A DNA stretch of 64,000 nt from Pseudogymnoascus destructans (taxonomy: Eukaryota > Ascomycota > Leotiomycetes > Thelebolales > Thelebolaceae). This document shows, piece after piece, positions 50,515-62,402 of the stretch (position 1 is the first letter of the stretch; each line of letters begins with the position of its first letter). The notes below the pieces were generated by a model, which did no database searches, was not told the origin of the DNA, and saw only the letters and a list, made by a program, of their open reading frames with translations. Position numbers and translations under genes: made by a program. The stretch covers positions 744,001 to 808,000 of the forward strand of contig NW_020167524.1 of NCBI RefSeq assembly GCF_001641265.1. Reading direction: 5' to 3'.

Positions 50515-53500
50515 TTAAAGCCCGCGCACATATTCGGGTCGGTTGCGCTCTCTCACAACCACAGAGTGACGGTCGAAGTCACGCACTGATGCTGATCCGG
50601 TGTTATACATACTCGACCTATCCATCGGGGTATAGGCCATAGTAGGCGCAAAGTTGACTGCCGCCTTCCTTACCTTCTTCCTCCTCGCCCGTTCCCTTCC
50701 CCTCCACAAGTCCCTGAAGCCCTTCCAGAAATTCCCCAGCTCACCCGCCCAGATTAGACATAAAGTTATTACGATAATCATGAGGGGTATGGCAGCAGCC
50801 CAAAATACCCATTGGCTAAACTCCATATCACGGATGTCGACCGTGTTCATGCCCATTATCCCAGCGACGGTCGAGAGCGGCAAGAACACAATGGTGACAA
50901 TGGTGAAGGCGTAGATGGCGGCCTCCTGCCGGTCCTTGTTCGTGTCAATTTTCTGCAGGTTGCTGGCCTGAAGATGCGATACCCAGTCGTGCATCTCCCG
51001 TATGTCACGCAGTTTGTGGTCTACGAGTGAGATCGCGTCGTAGATCAAGATCCCGAGGACGCCGTTCGGGTGGGTGGGTGCGAGCTGGCTTGTACGCGAG
51101 CGGCCTTGGTTGTCGACAACGATGGGCACGTCGAAGGGCTCAATGTTCGCGACGTCGTAGCGTGTATGGTGGGTGGCGTTATTAAAACCGTGCATTGTTG
51201 GCTGTTGGGTATATACATTAGGTACCACAGAACGGTAGTCGTCGTTTGCTATCTTGTTGAGATGAGTGTTCTGGAAGGCGGCGGCGCTATTTCTGAAACT
51301 TGCAGAGGGAGAAGCAAGCATGAGGAGGCGCCGCTGCTGGTTTAGTATATCGTTGATGACGTATATCTCTTGCTTGAATAGCGCAATACGGTCTTGGTGG
51401 TTGCGGTCGACAGGATTTGCGGCAATGTCGGCTTCCTAAGGTGTGAATTAGTATAGGCAAGTTTTAGCTGGTGCATAGCTAGTTAACGTACCAGGCTCCG
51501 AAGATATTGCCAATATGGCTCGATTATATCCTGGGAGTAAGGAGTTACGCCCTCTAGGAGCTGAAAGTTGATGAGAGTTGCGAGCTCAAACGGTGTGAAG
51601 ACGAGGCTGTCGAGTAAGCTTTTCTTCGACGTCTCTTGTACCACCTTCCGCATTCCCTTATCGAGCAAATCATGAACTACAGAATTGTGGTCCTCAAAAA
51701 CCGCCATGTCTTTCGTCGTCGAGGCTACAGATATCAAAAGATATAGCCAAGCCTTTGGGAACTCTTCTGGTAGGTGTATATTTAGTCTATCCGCGGGGCG
51801 TGCCTCCGCGTAGAATTCTTTGAATGGCTGAACCTGCCTGGCGATTTGACCGAGAAACTCGGCGATGTATGGGACATCTTCATTACGACAACCGAAATTT
51901 CTCATTCTCCTTTCTTTTGGCCGGTACTGCCGACCCTGGTAATACTGGGAAGTGTTCTCTTGTGCTTTAACCTTCTGTGATTTATCGGGCTATTGAGTGG
52001 GTTAGCCATTGCACCATATATTTCTGGTTGGATATTGTTACCAAAATTAAGCTGTCGATTGCGCCCCAGTATTTCTGTACTGTAGGTCCCTCAAATGTAA
52101 TAGGTAGGAAGAACTGGAAAATCTGATCCGCTGCTGCAGCTATTGCTTCTTTCGTCCCAAGAATCTTTACTTTCTCTGGATTTACCTTCTCTGAACTCAT
52201 AAGCTTCGTCTTAACTCTCGTCAATTGCTCCACAATAGAGTCTCGTGAGCCAAGAGGACACTCCTGATAGACGATACGGTCACCGACGCTCGACCTAGCC
52301 TTCAGGAAATCGTCGACTTCCCTAAGGTCATCTCTTATATCTTGCTCCTCGACCCTCCACTGAATATCAGGAGTGGCTTTTGGAGTTGGAGTCTCCTCAC
52401 GAACACCGCTTGGGCTACTAGAGCTGCGATTTCGAGATGATTGAGGTCGCTCTAAGGGCGAAGCAAATAGAGGGGGAGATAACATGGCCGTTGGATGCGA
52501 ATTTAGCCAAGCAAACACGTAAAACCCAGCGAAAATACTGTTAGGCTTGGGGGGAGAATTTTGAACCCCCAGTAAATTGAGACTTTCTTCTGGCCTGGCG
52601 GGCGTTGCAGGGTTAGGTTTCGGCTTATCGAAGTAGCCCTCTGTCGATGGGGCACTAGATTTCTCAGGGGCATCCTCAGCGGTGGCCGGTTTAGCAGTCT
52701 GCTGCTGCCCCTTATCTGATGGTGGACCTGGCATGTTTTGTTTGGGCGGCTGATCATACTCATGAATGATGAAGCCTGGAATGGTTGACGATGTGTTAGC
52801 GCCTGGCTGTTCTTTCGATGTCACAGTCGGCTTTGACGCCGAAGCAGCCTTTCCATAATCCCGCATAACTGGTATGAAATTGTCAGGTGCCTCAAATTTG
52901 TCCCTCAATGGAGCCCTGATAAACTTAGTATTCACATCATACTGAGTCCACTGAGATATCATACCTGTGATCGACCGTAAGCCTGATATTTGTTCTCTTC
53001 GCCTGGGCTATAATTCTCGGCCAGTCAGCGGCCCTGATGGTTTTACCATTATGCTTGAACTCCAGTCTCCCAGGCCAGAACTCTCCAAAGAGCAGGACAA
53101 AGCCCTAGGTCACATTAGCTCAGCTCATACAATGGCACATGCTAAAGCACTTACAAACCAGGTCTGGCACTCATCCACCTTGAAACACCAGAGGAGGCAT
53201 CTCCCGGATGAAACTAAAATAAAAGGAGGCCAAGTTCCGTGGTGCTTTGATGAAGGTTCGGGGGCAATTTTAATCGCATCACCTTGAAGGGAGGACATGC
53301 GGATCCCAGCGCAGGTGATGAGGAGCGCTGTATCTATTAGTTTACATTCGCCCGTAATTTCGTGTTAACTTACAGTCATCAAGAATTAAATACCACGTCT
53401 GGGCAATATGGAAACAATAATCGCCTGGGGTATCCAACAAGTGGCAAACTGCCTGTTGCATATCTCGTCCCTTTTGGACCAGTGAAAAACGCGCCTGCAT

Positions 53501-54631
53501 GAGACTGCGAATTGGATGGTCTGCGGGCCTTGCCCTGGCGGGGCCAGCCTTATATTTTTGTAACGTGAAATGCGGGAGACTCATCCATGTCACTACCCTC
53601 GGCTTCGAGGTCTTTGATCCCGTCTGGTTGACAATATTTTCAGCGGTCAATGACGGCATCAAAAATTTGGCTTTCATACCGCTCGATGTCTGAAAAGGCT
53701 TGTCAAACCGCTTCCCTACACGCGCTAGGAGACGTGAGATGGCCTGACGCTCGATATCTGAGAGTCCCCCCACAGCTGCTACCCCGTTCTGATAATCATC
53801 AAAGTTCATAGCCGAATCTTCAAAATGTATCCATGTGAACAATGGGGGACGATTCTTTTTTTGGCCATGGCTTTGGGGTGGCGTAGGCAGCACCGTAATC
53901 CGGGCACTCTGGACACCTCCTACCGACCCTTCTCCTGTATACCTGCTATCGAAGACATTCAGTATCTTTGGAGCGAGAAGGGACTGAGAAACAATTTTTT
54001 CGGGTTCCACGCCTCCAACATCTCCTTCAGAAGCTTCGGAGGCGTCCGATACTATTTCAATTCCCGATGTAGTGCGCTTGTGACGCGTTAACGTGAATGA
54101 GTAGGCATCGTCAATGATGTCCGAATCCGATGCGGAGCACGAAGCTGAACTTTCCAAACTGTCTCGCCTCTGTCCCAAAAAACGGTTTAGGCGCCGTCGA
54201 TTCCGCTGTCTCATAAAATGGCTGCTCTCCCTTTCATCGAAGCGCGACGGGCTATAATTCGATGATCTGCGCCCCCGATATGAATGGGCCGGGCCTCCAT
54301 ATTCATCATCATTTGAATCAGGGCCTGCCGTGACAATAATATCACTGTTATCACTCGCGATGGGTTCCTCGGTGAACTTCGGGCTCAGAGACCTCTCTCG
54401 ATCCTCGATGATCCTATCTTTGTTCCTGTCCCGACCTATTCTGCTCCTCCCAGGAACGAAGGGAAAGTTTTCGTCCACAAAGCCCGATGCATCCCTCGAT
54501 CCCCTCAATGACCGTTCCGCTCGTCGCCGGTCGTTTTCTCTTTCCAAATCGAGATCAAAACGCACTGGGCGCGTATCCGTTCGGGGTGCACGTGATAGCC
54601 ACTGGTAGTCAGAAAGTCTCTCTTTAGGCAT
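50515..54631 (-). CDS. CorA-like Mg2+ transporter family protein, large fungal form
   Basis: Six exons: 53374-54631, 53155-53327, 52965-53104, 52042-52915, 51492-51989 and 50515-51435, giving 1287 residues. The introns are 46-56 nt with GT-AG ends. The C-terminus has the CorA signature: a long helix with DTNKDRQEAAIYAFTIVTIV, then AGIMGMNTVDIRD (GMN motif in MGMN), then a second membrane segment (WVFWAAAIPLMIIVITLCLI, 20). The N-terminal two-thirds is a long cytosolic region: Arg/Asp-rich disorder, then PPLFTWIHFED, WLILDD-type CFHIAQTWYLILDDSLLITC and a Pro-rich insert. Only the last third is CorA-like. Metal specificity cannot be read from sequence. Confidence 0.85.
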
Positions 54632-55091
54632 CTAGGCGATGCTGAACACAACCAAGTCACATATCAGATCATCAAACTAGAATGTAGCATATAACATCTC
54701 AAATATCCAAGTAAAATTACGAACTGGACGGTGCCTTTGACCCTCTTTAACCCAGTCCAGCCTTTGCGGCTGAGCCACTGCCGAGTCCAGGCTGTCCCTG
54801 TGATGTGGGGATAGCTGCAGTAGTGCGCATGATTTTTGAACTGGGCGACATGTGCCTCAACACAGCACCACCACCGGTCACAGCACACTAACCTCGTGAA
54901 TATATGACCATTTCCTCAGCCTTGTAGATGGCCTAATCTGTATAATGTAACAACGGAGGCGGATATATGTCTTGAGAACATCGGCTTATTAATCCAAGGA
55001 AACAGGTGCTATGTATATCCTGCTTCGCTCTTGACCGTACGCCCAACCTACGCCCAACCTATGCCCGACCTATGCCTACCAGCCTTGAATA
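54632..55091. other. Intergenic between CorA-like gene and RAD4
   Basis: Contains the RAD4 3' flank and CorA-like promoter. A degenerate 11-bp repeat (ACGCCCAACCT/ATGCCCGACCT) lies at about 55038-55075. No gene. Confidence 0.5.
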
Positions 55092-58000
55092 TCAACTATC
55101 CGTATACTCAAAGTCGTCTTCGTCGTCAGCCTCGAAGTATCGACTTTTAGTTTCCGTACTTCTCCTCGTAGCCTTCCTCTTTGGCATGGCTCTCGTAGCC
55201 GGACTCTCAACTGGTAGTTTTGTAGACTTTCCTTTCCTTCTCGATGCAGGAGTTTTTGCTTCCGGAATGTGCACATCGCGTTCCTCATGGTCACCCTCTA
55301 GATCTACGGCGGTTGTATCCTCGTCATCACTGGGCGGTACGCGTTTCCCTAGTCCTCCTCGGCGAAGAGAATGTCTGCGTTGGTTCGGGGCGGGCTGGGC
55401 GTCTGTGTCAGCTGGATCTCTCGTGTTGTCTTCACCCATACGATTCGATATCGTGAAAGGTCGTGCGGTAGATCTTGTAGCCCCATTTATCGGCGGCGCC
55501 ACTTGTGCAACCGGCTTGGATGATGGAGAGGACTCCCTTCCACTAACTTCAATTGAACTTTCGCCGGCTCTATTGTGCTGGATGGAGAGAGGAGTCGGGT
55601 AGGTGTTCGGAATATTTCTCGTAGGTTTCTTGTCTGGCTCTTCCTGCCCAATAACGAAGCCACCGCCGTCATCTTCGCTTTCCTCATGCCTTGTCGGGAA
55701 AAAGCTCTGGGGTACGTCTTCCCCCTCATGGCCTTCGGGGAAGAAACCACCAGCCATGTCTTCGTCAGCCTGCTCCATTTGCTGCCTCGACATATCTCCC
55801 TCGACGTTTGCTCTGACATTATCCATCGTATTCTTATTCGTCCAAGGGTTCAGCACATCTGGGTTTTCATCACCGTGCTCCCCATACTCCTCTCTAACCC
55901 TTTTCATAATCCTCATCCCCATTAAAAACTTCCTCCACATCCCCAATGCAGCTTTCGTCCTCTTGTCATCTTCCTTCCGCAACCTTTCCGCCTCATACTC
56001 ACGCCAATGCTCGATAACCATTTCTTCGTTCTCTTCCGCCACAACAACGCCTGAAATAATTGGTATCGCCATCCTCGCGCCAAACTCGAAGCCGGTCACC
56101 GCTTCAGCAAAATCAATCCCTAGCTTCCTACATATTCTTGTAGTGCCACGGAGCGGGATATGGACAGCGCCTTTCGGCACCATGCTCGGGACATAACAAT
56201 CCATATTTCCAAACCCGTTCTTCGGGATAATACCGTCCTCGATCGGTGGAGGGATTATCCAACCCGTCTGATCTCGGCTATATAGCCCCTGGAGCATCTT
56301 CTGTCCTCCACTCGCCAATTCTGCTTCTGCAAGTTCTCGTTTTCGATTAGTAGTCGCTGCACGGAATGGCACTCTTTTTAATGGTTGCTCCCCGACTTTT
56401 GGCTCACGGCCCTCTTTATGCCATGTCTCCACGCTTTTGCAGCTAACAACATCTTTTCGCAGGTATACTTTCTCCTGGGTAGCTGGAGCATCGGCCTTGC
56501 CCTTAACTGTAAATAACTTGACGTGTTTGGCGGTTGGTAGTAGGGCTTCCTCTCGACGCAAATGCCGTTGTAGCACAAACTCCGAAGATTGCTTATACGA
56601 TTGTAGAGTTTCCTCGCCCTTCTTAGCTTCCTTCTTCTGTGGCTTGACGGCTTTCAAGTCGGTAGCTTGTTCCTGATCATCGATGATAGAGCGTTGTTGT
56701 TCACGCCGTTCATATCCACTCATGACGGTCTTGAACCAGTCATACTCTTCATGGCGTTTTACCTTTCCATGACGATTGTAGACCAGCACTTTCTCAACCG
56801 GCATCCTCACACCCTTGGTTTTACCCGGCCAAGTATGTCGCTTCAGGTATCGGACGGTAACGTCCTTGGCTGTGCCATCTGAAGAAAATCCAATAATGTA
56901 GGCCATGACTTGTTTTGCTTTCTCTGCCTTAGCGCCACGAGGTTCAAACCCGAGGAGAAGCTCTGGGTTCGTTGCTACTGGGTCGCTTGGTGCGAACGGG
57001 TTAACCGGTACCCAAATATTTGTCACCGGTGATAGTACCTCAATCCAATAGTTGGGCGCAAGGTCTTTCTCGTAGACTTTTGATGGTTGCTTGCGTTGTG
57101 GCCGGCTTGGAGAGGCATCGGCTACCATTCCAATAGATTCGCTATGGTCATCATTCTGCTCAGCTTCAGATAAATCAATTGGGGGATCCTTCGTTCCTTT
57201 TCGGCGTGTGCTATTGCTCGATATATGAGATGTGGCCCTTACTTGTTTTGATCGAGGCGCCCTATGTTTAGGTTTAATCGGGGCCTTTCCTTTCAAAGTC
57301 GGCGTCGATCCCTCGTCATCAGATTCGTCGAAGCTTTGAAGATCCGGCTCTTCCGAGACAATCTTCTTCTCCTTCCTCTCAACAGCTTCCTCATTTTTAC
57401 TCCATCCAAACCCCACTGGTTGCAGACTAACCACCATCCGAGCCTCAAGACCTAAGCCGCGCAAAAGTGCCGTGAATAGCTGGGCACCAACATCTCTGCT
57501 GCCCTCATGTCCATTCGCTAGCTCCTTGAAGGAGTCTTTAGTTTCAATTCTCTCACCATGCCTCTCAAAGTCGTATTCAGCTCTGTTGCTCTTGATCTCA
57601 TCGTCTATGCGCTGTAATGACATATACCCAACCTTCTTTAATCCCGGAGCCGTAATCGTAAATCTCTTTTTCCAATACGACGACAGCCGGTTTAGAAGAG
57701 CAAATAGCGGATCGCCGTGGCTCATATTGACGGATCCGATTTCCGCTCGCTGGGCAGAGCTACCCCAATCGGCCTGACTTCTCTCCTTGCCCTTTTTCAC
57801 CTTCTCCTTCTTCTCGTTCTCCTTCTTCTCGTTCTCCTTCTTCTTGTTCTCCTCCTTAGACTTCCCCTTTCGTTTTGGCTTTTCATTCTCTTCAACTTCC
57901 TCCCCTCCCAACCCGCTGTCCCTTCTCCACCTCTTTAGATCCTTCTCGAACGAAGTCCCCTTCATCAACTCCCCCGTTAAGATCTCCTGCAACGCCCTGT

Positions 58001-58598
58001 CACAACACCATCGGTTTCGAACCGAGTTATGCCACATTAAGAACTGCACATGCATCTGATGGGTCGCGACTCGAACCGCACGTTCAATCTTACTTGGCCC
58101 TTGCTTCTTGTTGTGCGGGTTCGCAAGACTAATCCTCGTTTCTCTCGTAAGGGTGAGATCGAGATCTTCTTGCTCCGCAGGCGCAGCTGATATTGACGGT
58201 CGGTCGGCGTTGGAGGGGCCGGCCTGCGGGATATCCTCAAACTCGACATCATCGTCGTCATCCTCATCCTCCTTCTCAGCTACGACATCCTCGAATTCTG
58301 TATATTCGCTATCACTCTCTTCCTCATCTTCTTCTCCCCCACCCAAACTCCTCAACAACTCACTCGGCGTTTGCGGCGATGAGCGTTGTGTCCCCGTATC
58401 TAATTCGTCAAACAGCGTCTTCTTCCTTGGTGGCGCAATGGCAGTATTAGATTTCCCGCTTGCCTCTTTCGTTTGCGTCCTGTCCCTATTTCCTGTCTGG
58501 CCGCGCTTCGGTTTCGGCGCATCTGGCTTGGGCTCGAGTTCTTGTCCGGGATTTGGGGAGTCGGACCTCAGGCGCTTGCGCGGGAGGAATGGAGGCAT
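55092..58598 (-). CDS. RAD4: DNA damage recognition protein RAD4 (XPC homologue)
   Basis: Recognises helix-distorting lesions in nucleotide excision repair, with Rad23. Single exon, 1168 residues. The N-terminal part is acidic and disordered (EEDEEESDSEYTEFEDVV). The transglutaminase-like domain starts near residue 175 (HQMHVQFLMWHNSVRNRWC) and includes LFTALLRGLGLEARMVVSL and KVYEKDLAPNYWIEVLSPV with IWVPVNP. BHD1 is around HLRREEALLPTAKHV, BHD2 around VYLRKDVVSCKSVETWHKEG, and BHD3 around GFGNMDCYVPSMVPKGAVHI and GFEFGARMAIPIISGVVV. Lys/Glu repeats (KKKENEKKENEKKEKVKKG) interrupt the transglutaminase domain. Confidence 0.95.
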   Translation of the reverse strand: MPPFLPRKRLRSDSPNPGQELEPKPDAPKPKRGQTGNRDRTQTKEASGKSNTAIAPPRKKTLFDELDTGTQRSSPQTPSELLRSLGGGEEDEEESDSEYTEFEDVVAEKEDEDDDDDVEFEDIPQAGPSNADRPSISAAPAEQEDLDLTLTRETRISLANPHNKKQGPSKIERAVRVATHQMHVQFLMWHNSVRNRWCCDRALQEILTGELMKGTSFEKDLKRWRRDSGLGGEEVEENEKPKRKGKSKEENKKKENEKKENEKKEKVKKGKERSQADWGSSAQRAEIGSVNMSHGDPLFALLNRLSSYWKKRFTITAPGLKKVGYMSLQRIDDEIKSNRAEYDFERHGERIETKDSFKELANGHEGSRDVGAQLFTALLRGLGLEARMVVSLQPVGFGWSKNEEAVERKEKKIVSEEPDLQSFDESDDEGSTPTLKGKAPIKPKHRAPRSKQVRATSHISSNSTRRKGTKDPPIDLSEAEQNDDHSESIGMVADASPSRPQRKQPSKVYEKDLAPNYWIEVLSPVTNIWVPVNPFAPSDPVATNPELLLGFEPRGAKAEKAKQVMAYIIGFSSDGTAKDVTVRYLKRHTWPGKTKGVRMPVEKVLVYNRHGKVKRHEEYDWFKTVMSGYERREQQRSIIDDQEQATDLKAVKPQKKEAKKGEETLQSYKQSSEFVLQRHLRREEALLPTAKHVKLFTVKGKADAPATQEKVYLRKDVVSCKSVETWHKEGREPKVGEQPLKRVPFRAATTNRKRELAEAELASGGQKMLQGLYSRDQTGWIIPPPIEDGIIPKNGFGNMDCYVPSMVPKGAVHIPLRGTTRICRKLGIDFAEAVTGFEFGARMAIPIISGVVVAEENEEMVIEHWREYEAERLRKEDDKRTKAALGMWRKFLMGMRIMKRVREEYGEHGDENPDVLNPWTNKNTMDNVRANVEGDMSRQQMEQADEDMAGGFFPEGHEGEDVPQSFFPTRHEESEDDGGGFVIGQEEPDKKPTRNIPNTYPTPLSIQHNRAGESSIEVSGRESSPSSKPVAQVAPPINGATRSTARPFTISNRMGEDNTRDPADTDAQPAPNQRRHSLRRGGLGKRVPPSDDEDTTAVDLEGDHEERDVHIPEAKTPASRRKGKSTKLPVESPATRAMPKRKATRRSTETKSRYFEADDEDDFEYTDS

Positions 58599-59566
58599 AA
58601 CTACACGCTCAGCTCAGTTGATCGGGCTCCTTGAGGTACATTTGTCATGGGATTAATCTGCTCCAGCATAGACAGTGGTCATTCATAAACAATGTTGGTG
58701 CTGGAATTTGCGAGAAAATAAGTATCCAAAGCGGCCTCTCAGGCGGTCATCGTAATACGAGTATTTCACGCCTTGTTCCCACGCATCGGTCGCCTCTCGG
58801 ATGCACGAAATGTCGCGCCCGCATCGCGCTGTCACGTGCGAAACAAACCACTTAATCTCTGTTGAGGGAAACGGACTTTCCCGCTGGGAAACAGTGGGTT
58901 TTTTACACCCAAAATAACAGGTTATCCCCGTGGGACCATCCAACTCCCGGTTTAGTTTACGGGTGAGACAGTGGCGCCATACTATTGGAAGCCACTGATC
59001 CAAACCCAGCTGAAGCCCGGAAAGCTCAGCTCGTCAGGGTTTTGGGGATTTCCCCCAGGGCTACAAATAGCGTACGTAAGCCCGTAGATTAGGTAGTAAT
59101 TCAATTGATCTAACTTATATACTGTATTTACCGTGTTCTACTGTGAAGCTTCTGCTCCATTACCCGCAAGGAATCAATTACGGTGGTTGGGGATTACCAT
59201 ACAAATCCGTGTGTAATTCCTCACTTTCCACAATTACCTCCAACAATCTCTACTTAACTAAAGCATGCTTACTTTTAAAATTATGACGATAACATCCATG
59301 ACACTTAACTTGGCTCGAGAATGAATTGTGTGATATAAAGATCAACAGTGGAATAATAAGGCTAAAGGTTGGCTAATCAGTCACATTTGACATGCAACCG
59401 CTCTTTGTATTCGTCTTTCCAAGCATGATAATATTGGGTATATCCATATATACGCCGTCTCGCCTCTATGGCTACACCTCCCGCCTGAAACCTCACTGCT
59501 CACCTCATTGCCGCTTCTCTCGTATATGCGCCTCTGTAATGCTTCTATAGCTTGTGCAATCGACCA
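58599..59566. other. Intergenic upstream of RAD4
   Basis: No gene or strong repeat seen. The first 400 bp should hold the RAD4 promoter. Confidence 0.5.
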
Positions 59567-61003
59567 CTAAGGTTTGCTAACTTCTCCTGTTGCCGACGCA
59601 TCCGGAGCAGCATCTTGCTTCTCATTGACGTCTGTGTAGTTTTTATCGTCTTGGAGCGAGATTGTCGCAATGCCTTCTGGGGCTACAACGTAAGAGCCGG
59701 GCTTAGGTTGGCCTGCAGAGCCTGCATTGATGGCCTCGGCCGTTGCAGGTGGAAGTGTCTGTGGCACTTCCTCGGTCGTCTTGTCCTCCGTCTCCGCCAC
59801 TGCCGCGGCTTTGCGTACTGTCGCAACAATATCTCGTCGCTGCTTGCCATCGGCGGCAGCGACCGCTTCCAACTCGATGTGGTCGCCTTTGTCGCGCCAG
59901 TACATGGGACCGGTAGGAAGGGTTTCATAGCCATTCTTCCAAGTGATGACATCGTTTAGAGCGGGATCATAAACAGGGGGGTCGCACCAGTTGAACTCCA
60001 GTTCGCCGCCATATTTCTTGGGGATATTGACTGGTTCAATAAATGATTCCAGCGTGGACTTCATATCGCTCGGCGAGAGGATAAATATCTTCGATGTGGT
60101 GATTGGGTCGAACCAGCGCTTAATCCAGCCCCATACTGTCGGGAAGAAATATGGTGCGCCGATGATGAAGATGCGATCGAGGGTCTCAGGGTAATGTGCT
60201 GTTGCCAGCTGGCTGGCACTTTGCATGTGCGCTCTGAGGTTCCAGAATTGCTTCAATCCCACACCAGAGATGTCAACGATGTTGTTTGACTGTGTGATCG
60301 GCGTGGTGGGGTATGGGCGGTCAGTCATAGCTGTCGATAATGGTAGAACGTAGCGTGTCAAGTTTTCATAGAGAGTGAATAGCCTGAGCAGTTTCGGTGC
60401 CGTGTTGCCGTCTGTTTTCGCCTTGCTGTGCGTCTGAGCTGCACTCTTCTCATACGTTGCCATGGTCTTTGCATCTAGATGCTTCACTTCGAATATATAT
60501 ACAGGGATCCCGCGTTTGTCCCGTCGGCCGGTCCACTGTGGGTACTGTCACGAAACCGCCGTTAGTATGTTATGCAACGGAGTATAGGATGTGAGAAGGC
60601 TAAGAAGGCTTGTCTTACAAGTCGCCGTGTCTCTTCGAAATGTTGCAAATCAATAGTTTCGTATAGTGTTTCCAGTTGATTCGCAGCGCGCCATTCTTCG
60701 GTATCCTTGTACTGCTGAAAAGCACCCTGGACATTGAAACGTCTTGCTCTCAAGAAGCGCCTTTGACAGATTAGTTTGCTGAACCCCGAGATCAGAGAAG
60801 GATTTGACGAACAGTAGAGTCGTGTCATCGTGGGAGCCAAAATCATATTTCTTAGTTCCACTGTAGAGATTCTTTTCAGTGCAGAGCTTTCTGAATTCGT
60901 CCAGAGCATTGGCCTCAAGGTCAGTGAGGTGCCCCAGGTGCCCCTGAGGAAAACTATACACCTCAGCGGCCGAAATGACTCTATGAACTGGGCCTTCCGA
61001 CAT
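59567..61003 (-). CDS. Sec14-like CRAL-TRIO lipid-binding protein
   Basis: Exons 60813-61003, 60619-60760 and 59567-60544 give 436 residues. CRAL-TRIO N-terminal helices (LTDLEANALDEFRKLC; after the first intron LRFLRARRFNVQGAFQQY), then the lipid-binding domain (RGIPVYIFEVKHLDAKTM; NNIVDISGVGLKQFWNLRAH, 20; AHYPETLDRIFIIGAPYFFP, 20; FDPITTSKIFILSPSDM; IPKKYGGELEFNW). The tail is Ala/Thr/Glu-rich. Fungal relatives bind phosphatidylinositol. The first intron uses the less common donor GTTCGT; the second has CATACTAACG. Confidence 0.9.
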
Positions 61004-61170
61004 TGCGAGTGACAGGCTGTTTTGGGGGGGAAATAAGGGGACGCTGGAAAAAGAATCAATTTATAAACGTAGCGTGTTTTCACTGCGACACCGAGGAATT
61101 TCCTAGAGATCAAATTGTCTCGGCCATCTCGGCCGCTACCCAACCCCGTCACCCAACCACAAGATTGCTG

Positions 61171-61213
61171 CAAGGCTGGGTACAAGGCTGGGTACAAGGC
61201 TGGGTACAAGGCT
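61171..61213 (+). repeat. 12-bp minisatellite
   Basis: CAAGGCTGGGTA in 3.5 near-perfect copies upstream of the Sec14-like gene. Confidence 0.9.
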
Positions 61214-61235
61214 ATGCCCGACGCCACCCACATAC

Positions 61236-61641
61236 ATAACGTATTTCACAGGCGAAACGATCACCGAGCGAAGCGATCACCGAACTTCCCACCTAAAATT
61301 ATAACTCAACAACAACTTCATAATATATTCTAAAAATGTGTGTGTATCCTTATATATACACGTAGATTCCTTTATTTTAAGCTTTAAAGCAATTAGACTA
61401 GTAGATATTGAAATATAAAGACCTAGTCTAGATTTCAGTGCCTAAACTTAATATCTTAAGAACTACTGAATAGATTATTCCTAAATGATTAGGTACAAAT
61501 TCAACTACATAGGAAAGGCTAGAGATACATTTTTTAATATATATTATAAAGTTGTTGTTGAGTTATTATCTTGTAAATTAATTTCTCAATTTTAGGTGGG
61601 AAGTTCAGTGATCGCTATCGCTTCACCTTGAAATACGTTAT
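61236..61641. mobile_element. Long-TIR MITE (about 406 bp)
   Basis: Ends ATAACGTATTTCA and TGAAATACGTTAT are exact reverse complements, and the arms stay similar for about 95 bp through GAACTTCCCACCTAAAATT and AACTCAACAACAACTT on both sides. The middle is AT-rich without coding capacity. The left arm carries a duplicated CGATCACCGAGCGAAG block absent from the right. Confidence 0.85.
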
Positions 61642-62402
61642 TTTATTTTATTTTCGACATTCTTTTACTAGTTGTTTATTTGTCACGAGAAATTATGATT
61701 TGAAGAGAACTAGGTCTTCGAGTATTGTTTTAACCTAACTCTCTGTTCGTGATCTTAATAAGGAAGAATTCGTTGGTGGATTTCAGAAACGGCCCAGTGT
61801 AATTGCAATGCTCTATAACAAACGGATATCAGCTCCCTACAATAAAAGAAAGCCACTAGGGATAATTTAACGAGCTGCGCAGAATATCCCCTAAACTGCT
61901 CTTCCAAGCTGTTATAGTTTTTGACCATCAGTGCTCATAGCTACTGCTTTGCGGGTGAGTGCCTAGCTAGCCTTCGCTCGAATCCAGAAATTCATAACCA
62001 ACACTGCAGTAGGATTCGTGATTTTGCGGCCGATAACCAGATAATGACTGGCATAAATGTTCCATCTCATCTCGTGCTTCGCCTTGCCGTGCCCCACTTC
62101 TTAATCGTTCTTCGAGCGCTGCTGGATAACTGACAACTACTCCCAAGAGAGCTCCGTTTACTCTTCCTCAGTGAGGCTCGGGTCTTCTTTAAATCATCTT
62201 CGTGGACAAGGTTTTTGACGGGCAAGACAATACCACCTGGAATATCTCTGAATGGATCGTTCTGATCATCGAAGAGTCTCAAGAGATCATCACTGCCGAA
62301 ATTCCCCCTCGGAACCCAGGTTTGATCTTCAACTGCTCATCCAGCCCAACTGCACAAATACTCGTCAACGATTATCTTATTCCGCGCAATATGGCCATGT
62401 TG
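61642..62402 (-). other. AT-rich intergenic and possible 3' part of the next gene
   Basis: From 62067 to 62321 the minus strand has a coding-like frame (VEDQTWVPRGNFG; LRLFDDQNDPFRDIPGG; LKKTRASLRKSKR). It is in the same frame as the gene at 62403-63671 but separated from it by TAG (62403) and TGA. The rest shows nothing. Confidence 0.45.

Noticed and set aside
55006..58656. Several plus-strand Ser-rich frames opposite RAD4
   Set aside because: Antisense shadows of the RAD4 coding sequence.
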